Assembly: GCA_026397575.1 (NCBI GenBank)
Contig: JAPLUP010000566.1
Location: 1-7,563 of the forward strand
Source of the DNA: Candidatus Zixiibacteriota bacterium
GTDB lineage: Bacteria > Zixibacteria > MSB-5A5 > CAIYYT01
Direction: 5' to 3'
DNA length: 7,563 bases
Shown here in pieces: positions 1 to 5,442 of the stretch. The notes beneath the pieces were generated by a model that saw only the letters and a program-made list of their open reading frames with translations, was not told where the DNA came from and searched no databases. Each line of letters opens with the position of its first letter. The stretch's first letter is position 1. Both the position numbers and the translations under genes were made by a program.

Positions 1-137
1 TCTGTGGCAGCCGACTGACCAAAGATCTCGGCAAGCCGTATTGCCCGACCTGCAGAATCGTGCTGGTCGGTGACAGTTGCCGGTTTATCGACCTACCCCA
101 GTTCATCCTCGGCAGGAACGATACCAAGAGCAAGTGA
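1..137 (+). CDS. Zinc-ribbon protein, 3' end only (partial at window edge)
   Basis: The reading frame is open from position 3 (first complete codon) to a TGA at 135-137, giving 44 residues of a C-terminus; the start lies outside the window. Visible cysteines are CG at the very beginning, CPTC 13 residues later and one more Cys about nine residues on. The CG-x11-CxxC pattern is the second half of a treble-clef or zinc-ribbon site whose first cysteine may be just upstream. The same spacing is present in the next gene, which begins within a few bases of this stop codon, so the two are probably cotranscribed and may be paralogues. The tail is polar (ends NDTKSK) with no membrane segment. Metal binding is inferred from cysteine spacing; the function is unknown. 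Confidence 0.65.
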   Translation, partial: CGSRLTKDLGKPYCPTCRIVLVGDSCRFIDLPQFILGRNDTKSK

Positions 138-143
138 GTGATC

Positions 144-611
144 ATGCTGGCGAATGCGGAACGATGTCATATTTGCGGGAAGACCATGCGAGAATTCAAA
201 GGGGTCTACCTGTGTCTTCCCTGTAACGAAAAGTATGGTGACTACTACAACTTCTTCACTTCCGCCTCCAAGGAGTACCACGATACTAACGACCACGTTG
301 TGATCGAATGCCCGGGCGCCACGATTTATGACGAAAGCAACAGCCGCGTAGTACAGGGTGTCAAGTGGCACAATGACAAGGATCACTCGCACGGATATGA
401 AATAGTCGGCAAACAGATACTTTCACCTAACCACAAGCGAACGCGCCGCGTGCCCAAAGACAAGGCGCACAACATCAGCCGGTGCCAGGCCTGTCAGGAC
501 TTCACCGTCCGCATGCGCATCTATAACCAGCAGAAGGACAAGCAGGACTATCAGCAGAACTCCCCAATAATGCCGCGCAGCAAAGATTCATTTGACCGGA
601 TGCAATTCTAA
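144..611 (+). CDS. Zinc-ribbon hypothetical protein, 155 aa
   Basis: I do not recognise a named family. From the ATG at 144 the protein begins MLANAERCHICG. It carries CxxC at residues 8-11, a second CxxC at 24-27, a lone Cys at 56 and a third CxxC at 114-117. This suggests one N-terminal zinc ribbon of about 20 residues and possibly a second metal site formed with C-terminal cysteines. The middle is rich in His, Asp and Asn (residues 46-85), and the C-terminus is basic and Gln-rich. There is no signal peptide or membrane helix, so it is probably cytosolic. A GTG at 138, directly after the upstream stop, is an alternative start adding two residues; an AAGAG lies 7 nt before it. Neither start has a strong Shine-Dalgarno, so coupled translation with the upstream zinc-ribbon gene is likely. 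A role in nucleic-acid or protein binding is only a guess. Confidence 0.75.
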   Translation: MLANAERCHICGKTMREFKGVYLCLPCNEKYGDYYNFFTSASKEYHDTNDHVVIECPGATIYDESNSRVVQGVKWHNDKDHSHGYEIVGKQILSPNHKRTRRVPKDKAHNISRCQACQDFTVRMRIYNQQKDKQDYQQNSPIMPRSKDSFDRMQF

Positions 612-777
612 CCATCAGCCTCCTTTCCAGCCAAATTCATCACGGGGTGGACGCAGCCCGCCCGTGCGGTTGTTCCTCGGTTTCGTAGCGGCGCACGGCG
701 TGCGCCAAATCGAGCACGCTCGTGATGTTCGGACACCGCCTGAGTGCACAGAACATCTTCCGACCAGCATAATTGTC
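612..777. other. Intergenic stretch with two GC-rich hairpins
   Basis: No plus-strand gene is visible between the zinc-ribbon gene and the promoter at 778. Two inverted repeats lie close together: GGCGCAC / GTGCGCC (690-696 and 700-706, loop GGC) and CGAGC / GCTCG (710-714 and 717-721, two-base centre). Neither is followed by a T run on either strand, so they are not typical intrinsic terminators, although they could end transcription or protect the upstream mRNA. The minus strand keeps an open frame here with coding-like composition but has no credible start; it may be a dispersed repeat or a gene remnant. Confidence 0.4.
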
Positions 778-806
778 TTGACAAATGCAATCAATATTGT
801 TATCTT
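778..806 (+). promoter_or_regulatory. Sigma70-type promoter for the SBBP repeat protein
   Basis: TTGACA at 778-783 is a perfect -35 box. After a 17-nt spacer comes TATCTT at 801-806 as the -10 box. Transcription should start near 813, leaving a leader of about 47 nt before the ATG at 860. Because the promoter covers the ATG at 785, that upstream in-frame start cannot be on this transcript, which fixes the start at 860. Confidence 0.75.
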
Positions 807-848
807 TTGGCCCTAAAATACGATTCATTGTCTCACCCGTGCACCCTT

Positions 849-854
849 GGGAGG
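849..854 (+). promoter_or_regulatory. Ribosome binding site deciding the start at 860
   Basis: GGGAGG lies 5 nt before the ATG at 860. Together with the signal peptide that begins exactly there and the promoter at 778-806, it rejects the longer ORF starting at 785. Confidence 0.8.
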
Positions 855-859
855 TTGAC

Positions 860-3244
860 ATGTTCTGCAAGACAGCTTTGTTTCTGACAGCCCTTTCGTT
901 GCTCATGGTTTCTACCATGATGGCAACGACAACTCCAAATTCATCTGCAACAATTCAGCAGATGAACCAGATGCCCTTGTCATTCACCAAGAATATGGGG
1001 CAATGGGATGACCGCGTTCTGTTTCGAGCCAACGCGGGCGCGGCCACGATGTGGTTTACGAAAGAAGGTGTGACCTACCAGTTCACGCGACGTATTGACA
1101 CGCGTAGCGGCGCGGTCTCCGCGCCAGGCGTATCGGTAGGTCGGACATTCTTGTCTGACCCTGGACAGGCAGGAATGCCTATCCTACCGGGCGACAGGTA
1201 CGAGAAGGACTCCGTCGGGCAGATAATTTTGACCGCCAAATTCGTTGGCGCAAAGCCGAATCCAGAAATTCTCGCCGAAGGCCAAATGGACTACAAATGC
1301 AACTACTTCCTTGGCAATGACCCAGCCAAATGGCATACCGATGTGCCCAACTACGAGGCGATCATGCTCAAAGACATCTATCCCGGCATCGACCTGAAAT
1401 ACTCCGGCGACGGCAGTGGTCAGGCGGCGTACGAGTTTATCGCTGCGCCCGGTGCGGATATTGCGCGGATCAAGGTTGCCTATGAAGGAGCGGAAAAGAC
1501 TTCAATTGATGATGATGGCAGAATGGTCGTGCGAACCAAATGGGGAGATATGATCGCTGCGATAAAGTCGCCTACTAATGGTGTTTTGTCGGGAACCGGC
1601 AGCTTCTCGCAGTTATCAGAAAATACGATCGGATTCGAAGCCGATCGTTCGACTCCGCTCACGAGGGGTGGCGCAAGTCGGCAAGCGCCGGGAGCGATCT
1701 CAGTCGGGCTGGTTTACAGCACCTACCTCGGCGGAGCAGACCGCGATGTTGGAAATGGCATTGCAGTGGATGGCAGCGGCAATGCCTATGTGACGGGCTG
1801 GACTCAATCTTCCAACTTCCCGACTCAGAATCTCTATCAGCCGACGCTTCAAGGCTACACGGATGTCTTTGTGACCAAGCTCTCCAGTACTGGCAATGGC
1901 TTGATCTACAGCACCTACCTCGGCGGAGGCAACGATGAAGGAAGCGGCATTGCGGTTGATGGCAGCGGCAATGCCTATGTAACCGGCACTACTGGTTCTT
2001 CTGACTTCCCGATTCTGAATCCCTATCAGACCTATCAAGGCAGTAATGATGCTTTTGTGACCAAACTCTCCAGTTCCGGCAACAACCTGATCTACAGCAC
2101 CTACATCGGCGGCGGATACGACGATTATGGAGAGGACATTGCGGTCGATGGCAGCGGCAATGCCTATGTAACGGGCTATACGACATCTGACGACTTCCCG
2201 ACTTGTAATCCCTATCAGACCTATCAATGGGGCCCAGATGCATTTGTGACCAAGTTCTCCAGTTCCGGCAACAACCTGATCTACAGCACCTACATCGGCG
2301 GGGAAGACCTCGATTGGGCATACAGCATCGCGGTCGATGACAGCTACAATGCCTATGTGACGGGCTGGACATATTCGACCGACTTCCCCATGGTGAATCC
2401 CTATCAGACGGATCAATCGGGACAAGATGCATTCGTGACCAAGCTTTCCAGTGCTGGCAACAGCTTGGTCTATAGTACCTATCTTGGCGGAGAATTCTTC
2501 GACGGAGGCAATGCGATTGCAGTCGATCGCAATGGCAATGCCTACGTAACGGGCTACACGTCTTCATCCGACTTCCCGATTCTGAATCCCTATCAGGCCA
2601 ATCTGCGAATGGTGGATGTTTTTGTGACCAAGCTCTCCAGTTCCGGCAATAGCCTGATCTACAGCACCTACCTCGGCGGGGGAAGCCAAGACTGGGGCTA
2701 CGGCATTACGGTCGATGCCAGCGGCAATGCCTATGTGACGGGCTCGACCTATTCTTCCGACTTCCCGACTCTGAATCCGTACCAGGCCGCAGGGGACTAT
2801 AAAGAAGACGTTTTCGTGACCAAGTTGAGTCCGAGTGGCAGTTTGCTGGTTTACAGCACATACCTCGCCGGCGACGGGCAAGAATGGGGCTACGGCATTG
2901 CGGTTGATGCCAGCGGCAATGCCTATGTGACGGGCTATACTTGGTCTTCCAACTTCCCGACTCAGAATCCCTTTCAGTCGACGTTTCAAGGTGGCTGGGA
3001 TACTTTTGTGACCAAACTGAGTTGGATACCCGACTACATTTGCGGCGATGCCAATGGCGACGGGTCAGTCACAATCGCGGACGTCGTGTTTCTCATCAAT
3101 TACATCTTCATGGGTGGTGCGGCGCCGCAGCCGCTTTCGTTAGGCGACGTTGATTGCAGCAGCAGCATCAACATTGCTGACGCGGTTCGCTTGATCAATT
3201 ACATTTTCAGAGACGGTCCCGCTCCCTGCACGGAGTGTGAGTAG
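860..3244 (+). CDS. Exported SBBP-repeat protein with C-terminal dockerin-like domain
   Basis: A 794-residue secreted or surface protein. Residues 1-22 form a signal peptide: MFCK, then a hydrophobic run, with cleavage probably near the A at 22. Residues about 38-285 match the domain that usually precedes SBBP repeats, beginning LSFTKNMGQWD and containing YFLGNDPAKWHTDVPNY and DIYPGIDLKY. Seven SBBP (beta-propeller-type) repeats of 62-64 residues run from residue 286 to about 722. Each has YSTYLGG, then IAVDGSGNAYVTG, then DFP.xNPYQ, and ends FVTKLS. Residues 728-794 are a dockerin-like pair: DANGDGSVTIAD (730-741) and DVDCSSSINIAD (763-774) are calcium-loop motifs, each followed by LINYIF. 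Four cysteines (728, 766, 790, 793) may form disulfides. Such ends anchor or assemble extracellular proteins in candidate phyla; there is no LPXTG motif. It is transcribed alone from the promoter at 778. The ligand is unknown. Confidence 0.95.
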   Translation: MFCKTALFLTALSLLMVSTMMATTTPNSSATIQQMNQMPLSFTKNMGQWDDRVLFRANAGAATMWFTKEGVTYQFTRRIDTRSGAVSAPGVSVGRTFLSDPGQAGMPILPGDRYEKDSVGQIILTAKFVGAKPNPEILAEGQMDYKCNYFLGNDPAKWHTDVPNYEAIMLKDIYPGIDLKYSGDGSGQAAYEFIAAPGADIARIKVAYEGAEKTSIDDDGRMVVRTKWGDMIAAIKSPTNGVLSGTGSFSQLSENTIGFEADRSTPLTRGGASRQAPGAISVGLVYSTYLGGADRDVGNGIAVDGSGNAYVTGWTQSSNFPTQNLYQPTLQGYTDVFVTKLSSTGNGLIYSTYLGGGNDEGSGIAVDGSGNAYVTGTTGSSDFPILNPYQTYQGSNDAFVTKLSSSGNNLIYSTYIGGGYDDYGEDIAVDGSGNAYVTGYTTSDDFPTCNPYQTYQWGPDAFVTKFSSSGNNLIYSTYIGGEDLDWAYSIAVDDSYNAYVTGWTYSTDFPMVNPYQTDQSGQDAFVTKLSSAGNSLVYSTYLGGEFFDGGNAIAVDRNGNAYVTGYTSSSDFPILNPYQANLRMVDVFVTKLSSSGNSLIYSTYLGGGSQDWGYGITVDASGNAYVTGSTYSSDFPTLNPYQAAGDYKEDVFVTKLSPSGSLLVYSTYLAGDGQEWGYGIAVDASGNAYVTGYTWSSNFPTQNPFQSTFQGGWDTFVTKLSWIPDYICGDANGDGSVTIADVVFLINYIFMGGAAPQPLSLGDVDCSSSINIADAVRLINYIFRDGPAPCTECE
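1715..3025 (+). repeat. Seven tandem SBBP-coding repeats, 186-192 bp each
   Basis: Units begin at 1715, 1907, 2093, 2282, 2471, 2660 and 2852, each at the codon for the Y of YSTYLGG. Spacings are 192, 186, 189, 189, 189 and 192 bp. Conservation is also visible in the DNA: blocks around TACAGCACCTACCTCGGCGG and GGCAATGCCTATGTGACGGG recur almost unchanged in each unit. The variable part of each unit is the loop after YLGG and the stretch before FVTKLS. This nucleotide identity would permit copy-number change by recombination and can cause assembly collapse. Confidence 0.9.
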
Positions 3245-3365
3245 GATTTAGTTGTAGGGGCGGACGGCCTCCAACCCTGATGAACCCGGCAAGTCCACTT
3301 GCGTTGCCCACCGTTGAAGGTCGGAAGCTATTTTCGCAAGACATCGTACCCCCGATTACATCGCA
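3245..3365. other. Convergent intergenic spacer, small hairpin only
   Basis: This 121-bp gap separates two genes that end towards each other. It contains GCAAG / CTTGC (3289-3293 and 3298-3302, loop TCCA). It also holds a longer, imperfect pairing of the CCTCCAAC region near 3268 with the GTTGAAGG region near 3313. No T tract follows either, so I cannot call a standard terminator. Confidence 0.35.
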
Positions 3366-4523
3366 TCAGGCCAAGATCAATGGAATTACTTCGTACTTTG
3401 TCAATTGCTGAAGTGCAGCCGCTTCATGATAGGTGTAGGTGATCAGCTTGATTCCGTCGGCAGGCAGACGCTGCAGATTCAGGTCGCCGAGGCACCGCCA
3501 CTCCGCCTCGGGACGCCAATCGGAGACTTCCGAGCCGCGACTCTGGAAAAAGGGGCGGTCGCAATCGGCAAGTTGGGAATACAGGTCGTCATCACCGTAG
3601 ACAACCGGACGCAATCCTGCCGCGATAGCGGTATCCGTCTGGATTGCTATGCCATAAGGTTCAAAGCTGTAACAGACATACCTGCGCCGCCAACGCATCA
3701 ATTTGATAGCTTCACGCGGTTCGAGCGCCGAGAACGACACGACTTGGTAGCCGCCACTGATAAACCTGTTGGTGCTTCGGATTGTCCTGTCGCTGGCGAT
3801 TCGCACCAGTGTGTGATAGGCCGACCGACAGTAGGTGTCTGATGCGAGAATGTCGCGGTAGTATTCGAATCTGGTCTCCGCAGGATAGGGTCCGTGCGAT
3901 GACCGGGTCCAATGGATGACGTACCGCCAGTTCGGATCATCAAGGGCTGGATTAAAGGTACAACCTTCGAAATCGTATCGAACACGATCGGCTGGACGGC
4001 GGTAGTCGACACGGAAATCGTTGCAGATTTCTTTTCCCGCTGTCGCGGCCTGATTTTGAAGTCTGTCGAAATTGCCACCGGGGCGAATTGACAGAGGTAA
4101 GACCACATCAGCAAGTTCAACAGCCAGAAAATCACGCTCTGGCCAGAAGTCTTTTGCGCTCTTGCCGGGTATAGTGTCTGAAGTCGGCGCCACAAATAGG
4201 CAGCGTGCCGGGTCGAGCTTGAAATCGCTAATGGTTTGAGTGATCACCAACGGTATCGACTCCTCGCCCATCGAGGGAAGGACAATAATCTGTCGACCTC
4301 TTCTGATGTTCACCAAATGAGTAGTCAGTTCCCAGGTATTCAGCCCGATAGAGGTAATGACGGTTAATCCCCGTCGGATGACGCCATCGACAGCCCGTGC
4401 CGTTGCCGTCACCCAGTCGTCGCGGTTACACGGACGTTTCGACTGTCGCGAGTTGAGGATAACGCATTTGCGGTCGGGCGGAAGCGAGTCTATCTGTCGG
4501 CATTGACTGTCAAATATGAGCAT
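3366..4523 (-). CDS. SLOG/DprA-like Rossmann domain fused to an AbiGi/ART-like domain, 385 aa
   Basis: Two domains are visible. Residues about 18-180 look like a SLOG (DprA/LOG-type) nucleotide-binding fold. The landmarks are a strand ending CVILNSRQ (20-27), a helix with RAVDGVIRRGL, then VITSIGLNTWEL (55-66), the strand QIIVLPSM (78-85), and RDFLAVELADVVLPLSIRPGGN (130-151), whose RD...AD...RPGG resembles the phosphate-binding end of LOG proteins. Residues about 200-375 resemble AbiGi/DUF2971-like proteins: VIHWTR (202-207), YHTLVRIA (236-243), VVSFSALEP (261-269), YSFEPYGIAI (285-294), RPVVYGDD (305-312) and W-x2-EAEWR-x2-GDL (336-348). No signal peptide or membrane helix is seen. In-frame TGA codons upstream leave ATG 4523 as the only start; GAGG sits a long 13 nt before it. 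A promoter lies at 4561-4589. By analogy the first domain would sense or process a nucleotide and the second act as effector; both are inference. An alternative is a housekeeping nucleotide enzyme. Confidence 0.8.
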   Translation of the reverse strand: MLIFDSQCRQIDSLPPDRKCVILNSRQSKRPCNRDDWVTATARAVDGVIRRGLTVITSIGLNTWELTTHLVNIRRGRQIIVLPSMGEESIPLVITQTISDFKLDPARCLFVAPTSDTIPGKSAKDFWPERDFLAVELADVVLPLSIRPGGNFDRLQNQAATAGKEICNDFRVDYRRPADRVRYDFEGCTFNPALDDPNWRYVIHWTRSSHGPYPAETRFEYYRDILASDTYCRSAYHTLVRIASDRTIRSTNRFISGGYQVVSFSALEPREAIKLMRWRRRYVCYSFEPYGIAIQTDTAIAAGLRPVVYGDDDLYSQLADCDRPFFQSRGSEVSDWRPEAEWRCLGDLNLQRLPADGIKLITYTYHEAAALQQLTKYEVIPLILA

Positions 4524-4560
4524 GGATTCCGGTTGCCCTCATGCTTGCGCAGGGTAATGT

Positions 4561-4589
4561 ATGGTATGACACGGACGAAATTTGGTCAA
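4561..4589 (-). promoter_or_regulatory. Candidate promoter for the SLOG-fusion gene
   Basis: On the minus strand TTGACC (4589-4584) is followed after exactly 17 nt by TACCAT (4566-4561). The -35 matches 5 of 6 consensus bases and the -10 matches 4 of 6. Transcription would start near 4554, giving a leader of about 30 nt before ATG 4523. The large inverted repeat at 4624-4657 lies about 35 bp upstream of the -35 box. Confidence 0.5.
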
Positions 4590-4623
4590 GTGGTGATTCG
4601 GGGGAATGCTTATGCCCTCAGAG

Positions 4624-4657
4624 CAACGACCCGTGTCAAGTTTGACACGGGTCGTTG
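4624..4657. repeat. Perfect 16-bp inverted repeat with 2-nt centre
   Basis: The left arm CAACGACCCGTGTCAA (4624-4639) and right arm TTGACACGGGTCGTTG (4642-4657) are exact reverse complements around GT. As RNA it would form a 14-bp stem with a six-base loop. No T run follows in either direction, so it is not a canonical intrinsic terminator. It could be a dispersed extragenic palindrome, an operator upstream of the SLOG-fusion promoter, or a transcription or RNA-processing barrier for the H1-like gene reading toward it. Confidence 0.85.
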
Positions 4658-4750
4658 GAAAGTTCGCAGACCGGAGACTGTCGGAATCAATCTGTGATAT
4701 CCTGGTTCAGTGGCGATCATTCCCTGATCAAGCCGACTGACACATTAACA

Positions 4751-4770
4751 GTCCCGACGGGATTTGAACC
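4751..4770 (-). other. tRNA T-arm/3'-end-like fragment (possible att remnant)
   Basis: On the minus strand this reads GGTTCAAATCCCGTCGGGAC. The first 11 bases fit the T-arm consensus GGTTCRANTCC, and the rest resembles the descending T-stem and acceptor strand of a tRNA. The 5' three quarters of a tRNA are absent: upstream on the same strand lies the H1-like gene, and the bases before the fragment (AGC) do not complete a good T-stem. It is not a copy of the tRNA-Arg at 5911. tRNA 3' ends are common integration sites, so a remnant attachment site is possible; a chance match is too. Confidence 0.35.
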
Positions 4771-4776
4771 GCTACG

Positions 4777-4854
4777 TTATTTCTTCTTGGCGGTCTTCTT
4801 GGCTGGCTTCTCGGCGGCCGGCTTCTTCGCTGCTGGTTTCTTCTTAGCTGGCAT
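4777..4854 (-). CDS. Histone H1-like Lys/Ala/Pro-rich mini-protein, 25 aa
   Basis: The peptide starts MPAKKKPAAKKPAAEKPAKK and ends TAKKK. It has 12 lysines against one glutamate, with the KKPA/AKK repeats typical of histone-H1-like tails (AlgP, Hc1, HctB and related bacterial proteins). It consists of a tail only, with no folded domain, and is much shorter than most relatives. The gene is convincing despite its size: AAAGGAG (4867-4861) lies 6 nt before the ATG, and the codons are consistently AAG, GCC and CCA/CCG. It probably binds DNA, RNA or ribosomes through charge. It stands alone, on the same strand as and 253 nt upstream of the SLOG-fusion gene. No clear promoter was found; a TTGACA at 4982-4977 lacks a good -10. 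A cut-down copy of a longer gene is possible. Confidence 0.75.
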   Translation of the reverse strand: MPAKKKPAAKKPAAEKPAKKTAKKK

Positions 4855-4860
4855 GACCAA

Positions 4861-4867
4861 CTCCTTT
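4861..4867 (-). promoter_or_regulatory. Strong ribosome binding site of the H1-like gene
   Basis: AAAGGAG on the minus strand is an almost perfect Shine-Dalgarno sequence, 6 nt from ATG 4854. It is the best single argument that the 25-codon gene is translated. Confidence 0.75.
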
Positions 4868-5193
4868 GGAATGTGTTTAGGGTTTATGAGGTACTCAACT
4901 ACTGTCGCGTACATCCCTGATGGTGAGAAGAACTAAGCAACACGTCAGTGTTTGTTTTTCTTGCATCGCAGGCTCTTGTCAACATCGTTTGCCAGAACAT
5001 ATCTACAGAAACAGAGATCATCTTTTGTAAAAATAAAATCAACAAAAAACTTTTAGTCATACTCAAGAATGTAACATTTTTTTTGCGATGACTTCCTCAT
5101 CGTGATCAACTCGTCATTAGTTTTATCGACTGCGCATCGTACGACGTTAGATCTTGAGATGAAAAAAGTGCGTCGATCGAGTGTCATCGACAC
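4868..5193. other. AT-rich stretch without a recognised gene
   Basis: I see no convincing coding sequence. About 4985-5100 is markedly AT-rich (runs such as TTTTGTAAAAATAAAATC and an eight-T run near 5080), unlike the flanking genes. Further right, ATCGA/TCGAT words are dense, and GTGTC / GACAC forms a small hairpin with loop ATC near 5180-5192. A long plus-strand ORF starting at 5102 has unnatural Ser/Arg-rich composition and was rejected. The stretch may hold upstream control sequence for the H1-like gene or be acquired DNA. Confidence 0.4.
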
Positions 5194-5442
5194 CTATTCA
5201 TCGATAACCTCTCCCTCATGCGAAGACATCGGGACATGCATGTTCATATCGATGTCATCACTGCGAATGTCAGAACAGAAATCGTCCAGGGGGAATTCAA
5301 TCACGCTATGTCTCGGAAGTGAGATGGTCCTTTTGCACTTCTGTCCGATCGTTATCGTCGCACTGATGGTCAGGCAGGAACGTCCAAACGACCGTTCGAC
5401 TCGAATCGTCGGTATGCCTTTCCGCGGGATGAGGCATTTCAC
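5194..5442 (-). CDS. Doubtful small ORF, 82 aa, hypothetical
   Basis: From a GTG at 5442 the ORF reads through to TAG at 5194-5196. GGAGG (5457-5453) lies 10 nt before the GTG. The predicted protein has an alternating hydrophobic pattern that could form beta strands (PTIRVERSFG, CLTISATITIG, KRTISLPRHSVIEFPLDDF) and an acidic, Met-containing tail ending EGEVIDE. It has four cysteines, no recognisable domain, no signal peptide and no membrane helix. The frame stays open further upstream to about 5557 with a TTG at 5520, so a longer product is possible, but there is no ATG. Competing ORFs lie on both strands. It could be a real small gene, a remnant or chance. Confidence 0.3.
   Translation of the reverse strand: MKCLIPRKGIPTIRVERSFGRSCLTISATITIGQKCKRTISLPRHSVIEFPLDDFCSDIRSDDIDMNMHVPMSSHEGEVIDE

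Noticed and set aside
93..392. Minus-strand 99-codon ORF over the zinc-ribbon genes
   Set aside because: It is antisense to the cysteine-patterned frames; its Val-rich reading is the complement of Asn/Asp/Tyr codons, and no start signal is seen.
785..859. 25-codon N-terminal extension of the SBBP protein
   Set aside because: It overlaps the promoter, has no ribosome binding site and would bury the signal peptide.
1700..2989. Three long minus-strand ORFs (241, 192 and 141 codons) antisense to the repeat region
   Set aside because: They are repetitive shadows of the SBBP repeats: the same codon blocks recur every 189 bp, so one open antisense unit makes all units open. No starts with ribosome binding sites were seen.
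3405..3842. Plus-strand 145-codon ORF and minus-strand ORFs 3698-4195 and 3712-3912 inside the SLOG-fusion gene
   Set aside because: Shadows in other frames of a gene with clear domain motifs; no recognisable protein sequence or ribosome binding sites.
4624..4657. Intrinsic terminator call for the large inverted repeat
   Set aside because: No T run follows the stem on either strand, so it is reported as an inverted repeat instead.
4751..4854. A complete tRNA gene on the minus strand
   Set aside because: Only the T-loop and 3' part match; the D-arm and anticodon arm cannot be formed, and the DNA where they should be encodes the H1-like peptide.
4655..4936. Plus-strand ORF with a Phe/Ala/Gly-rich hydrophobic middle
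   Set aside because: The hydrophobic run is the complement of the Lys/Ala/Pro codons of the H1-like gene on the minus strand, which has the strong ribosome binding site.
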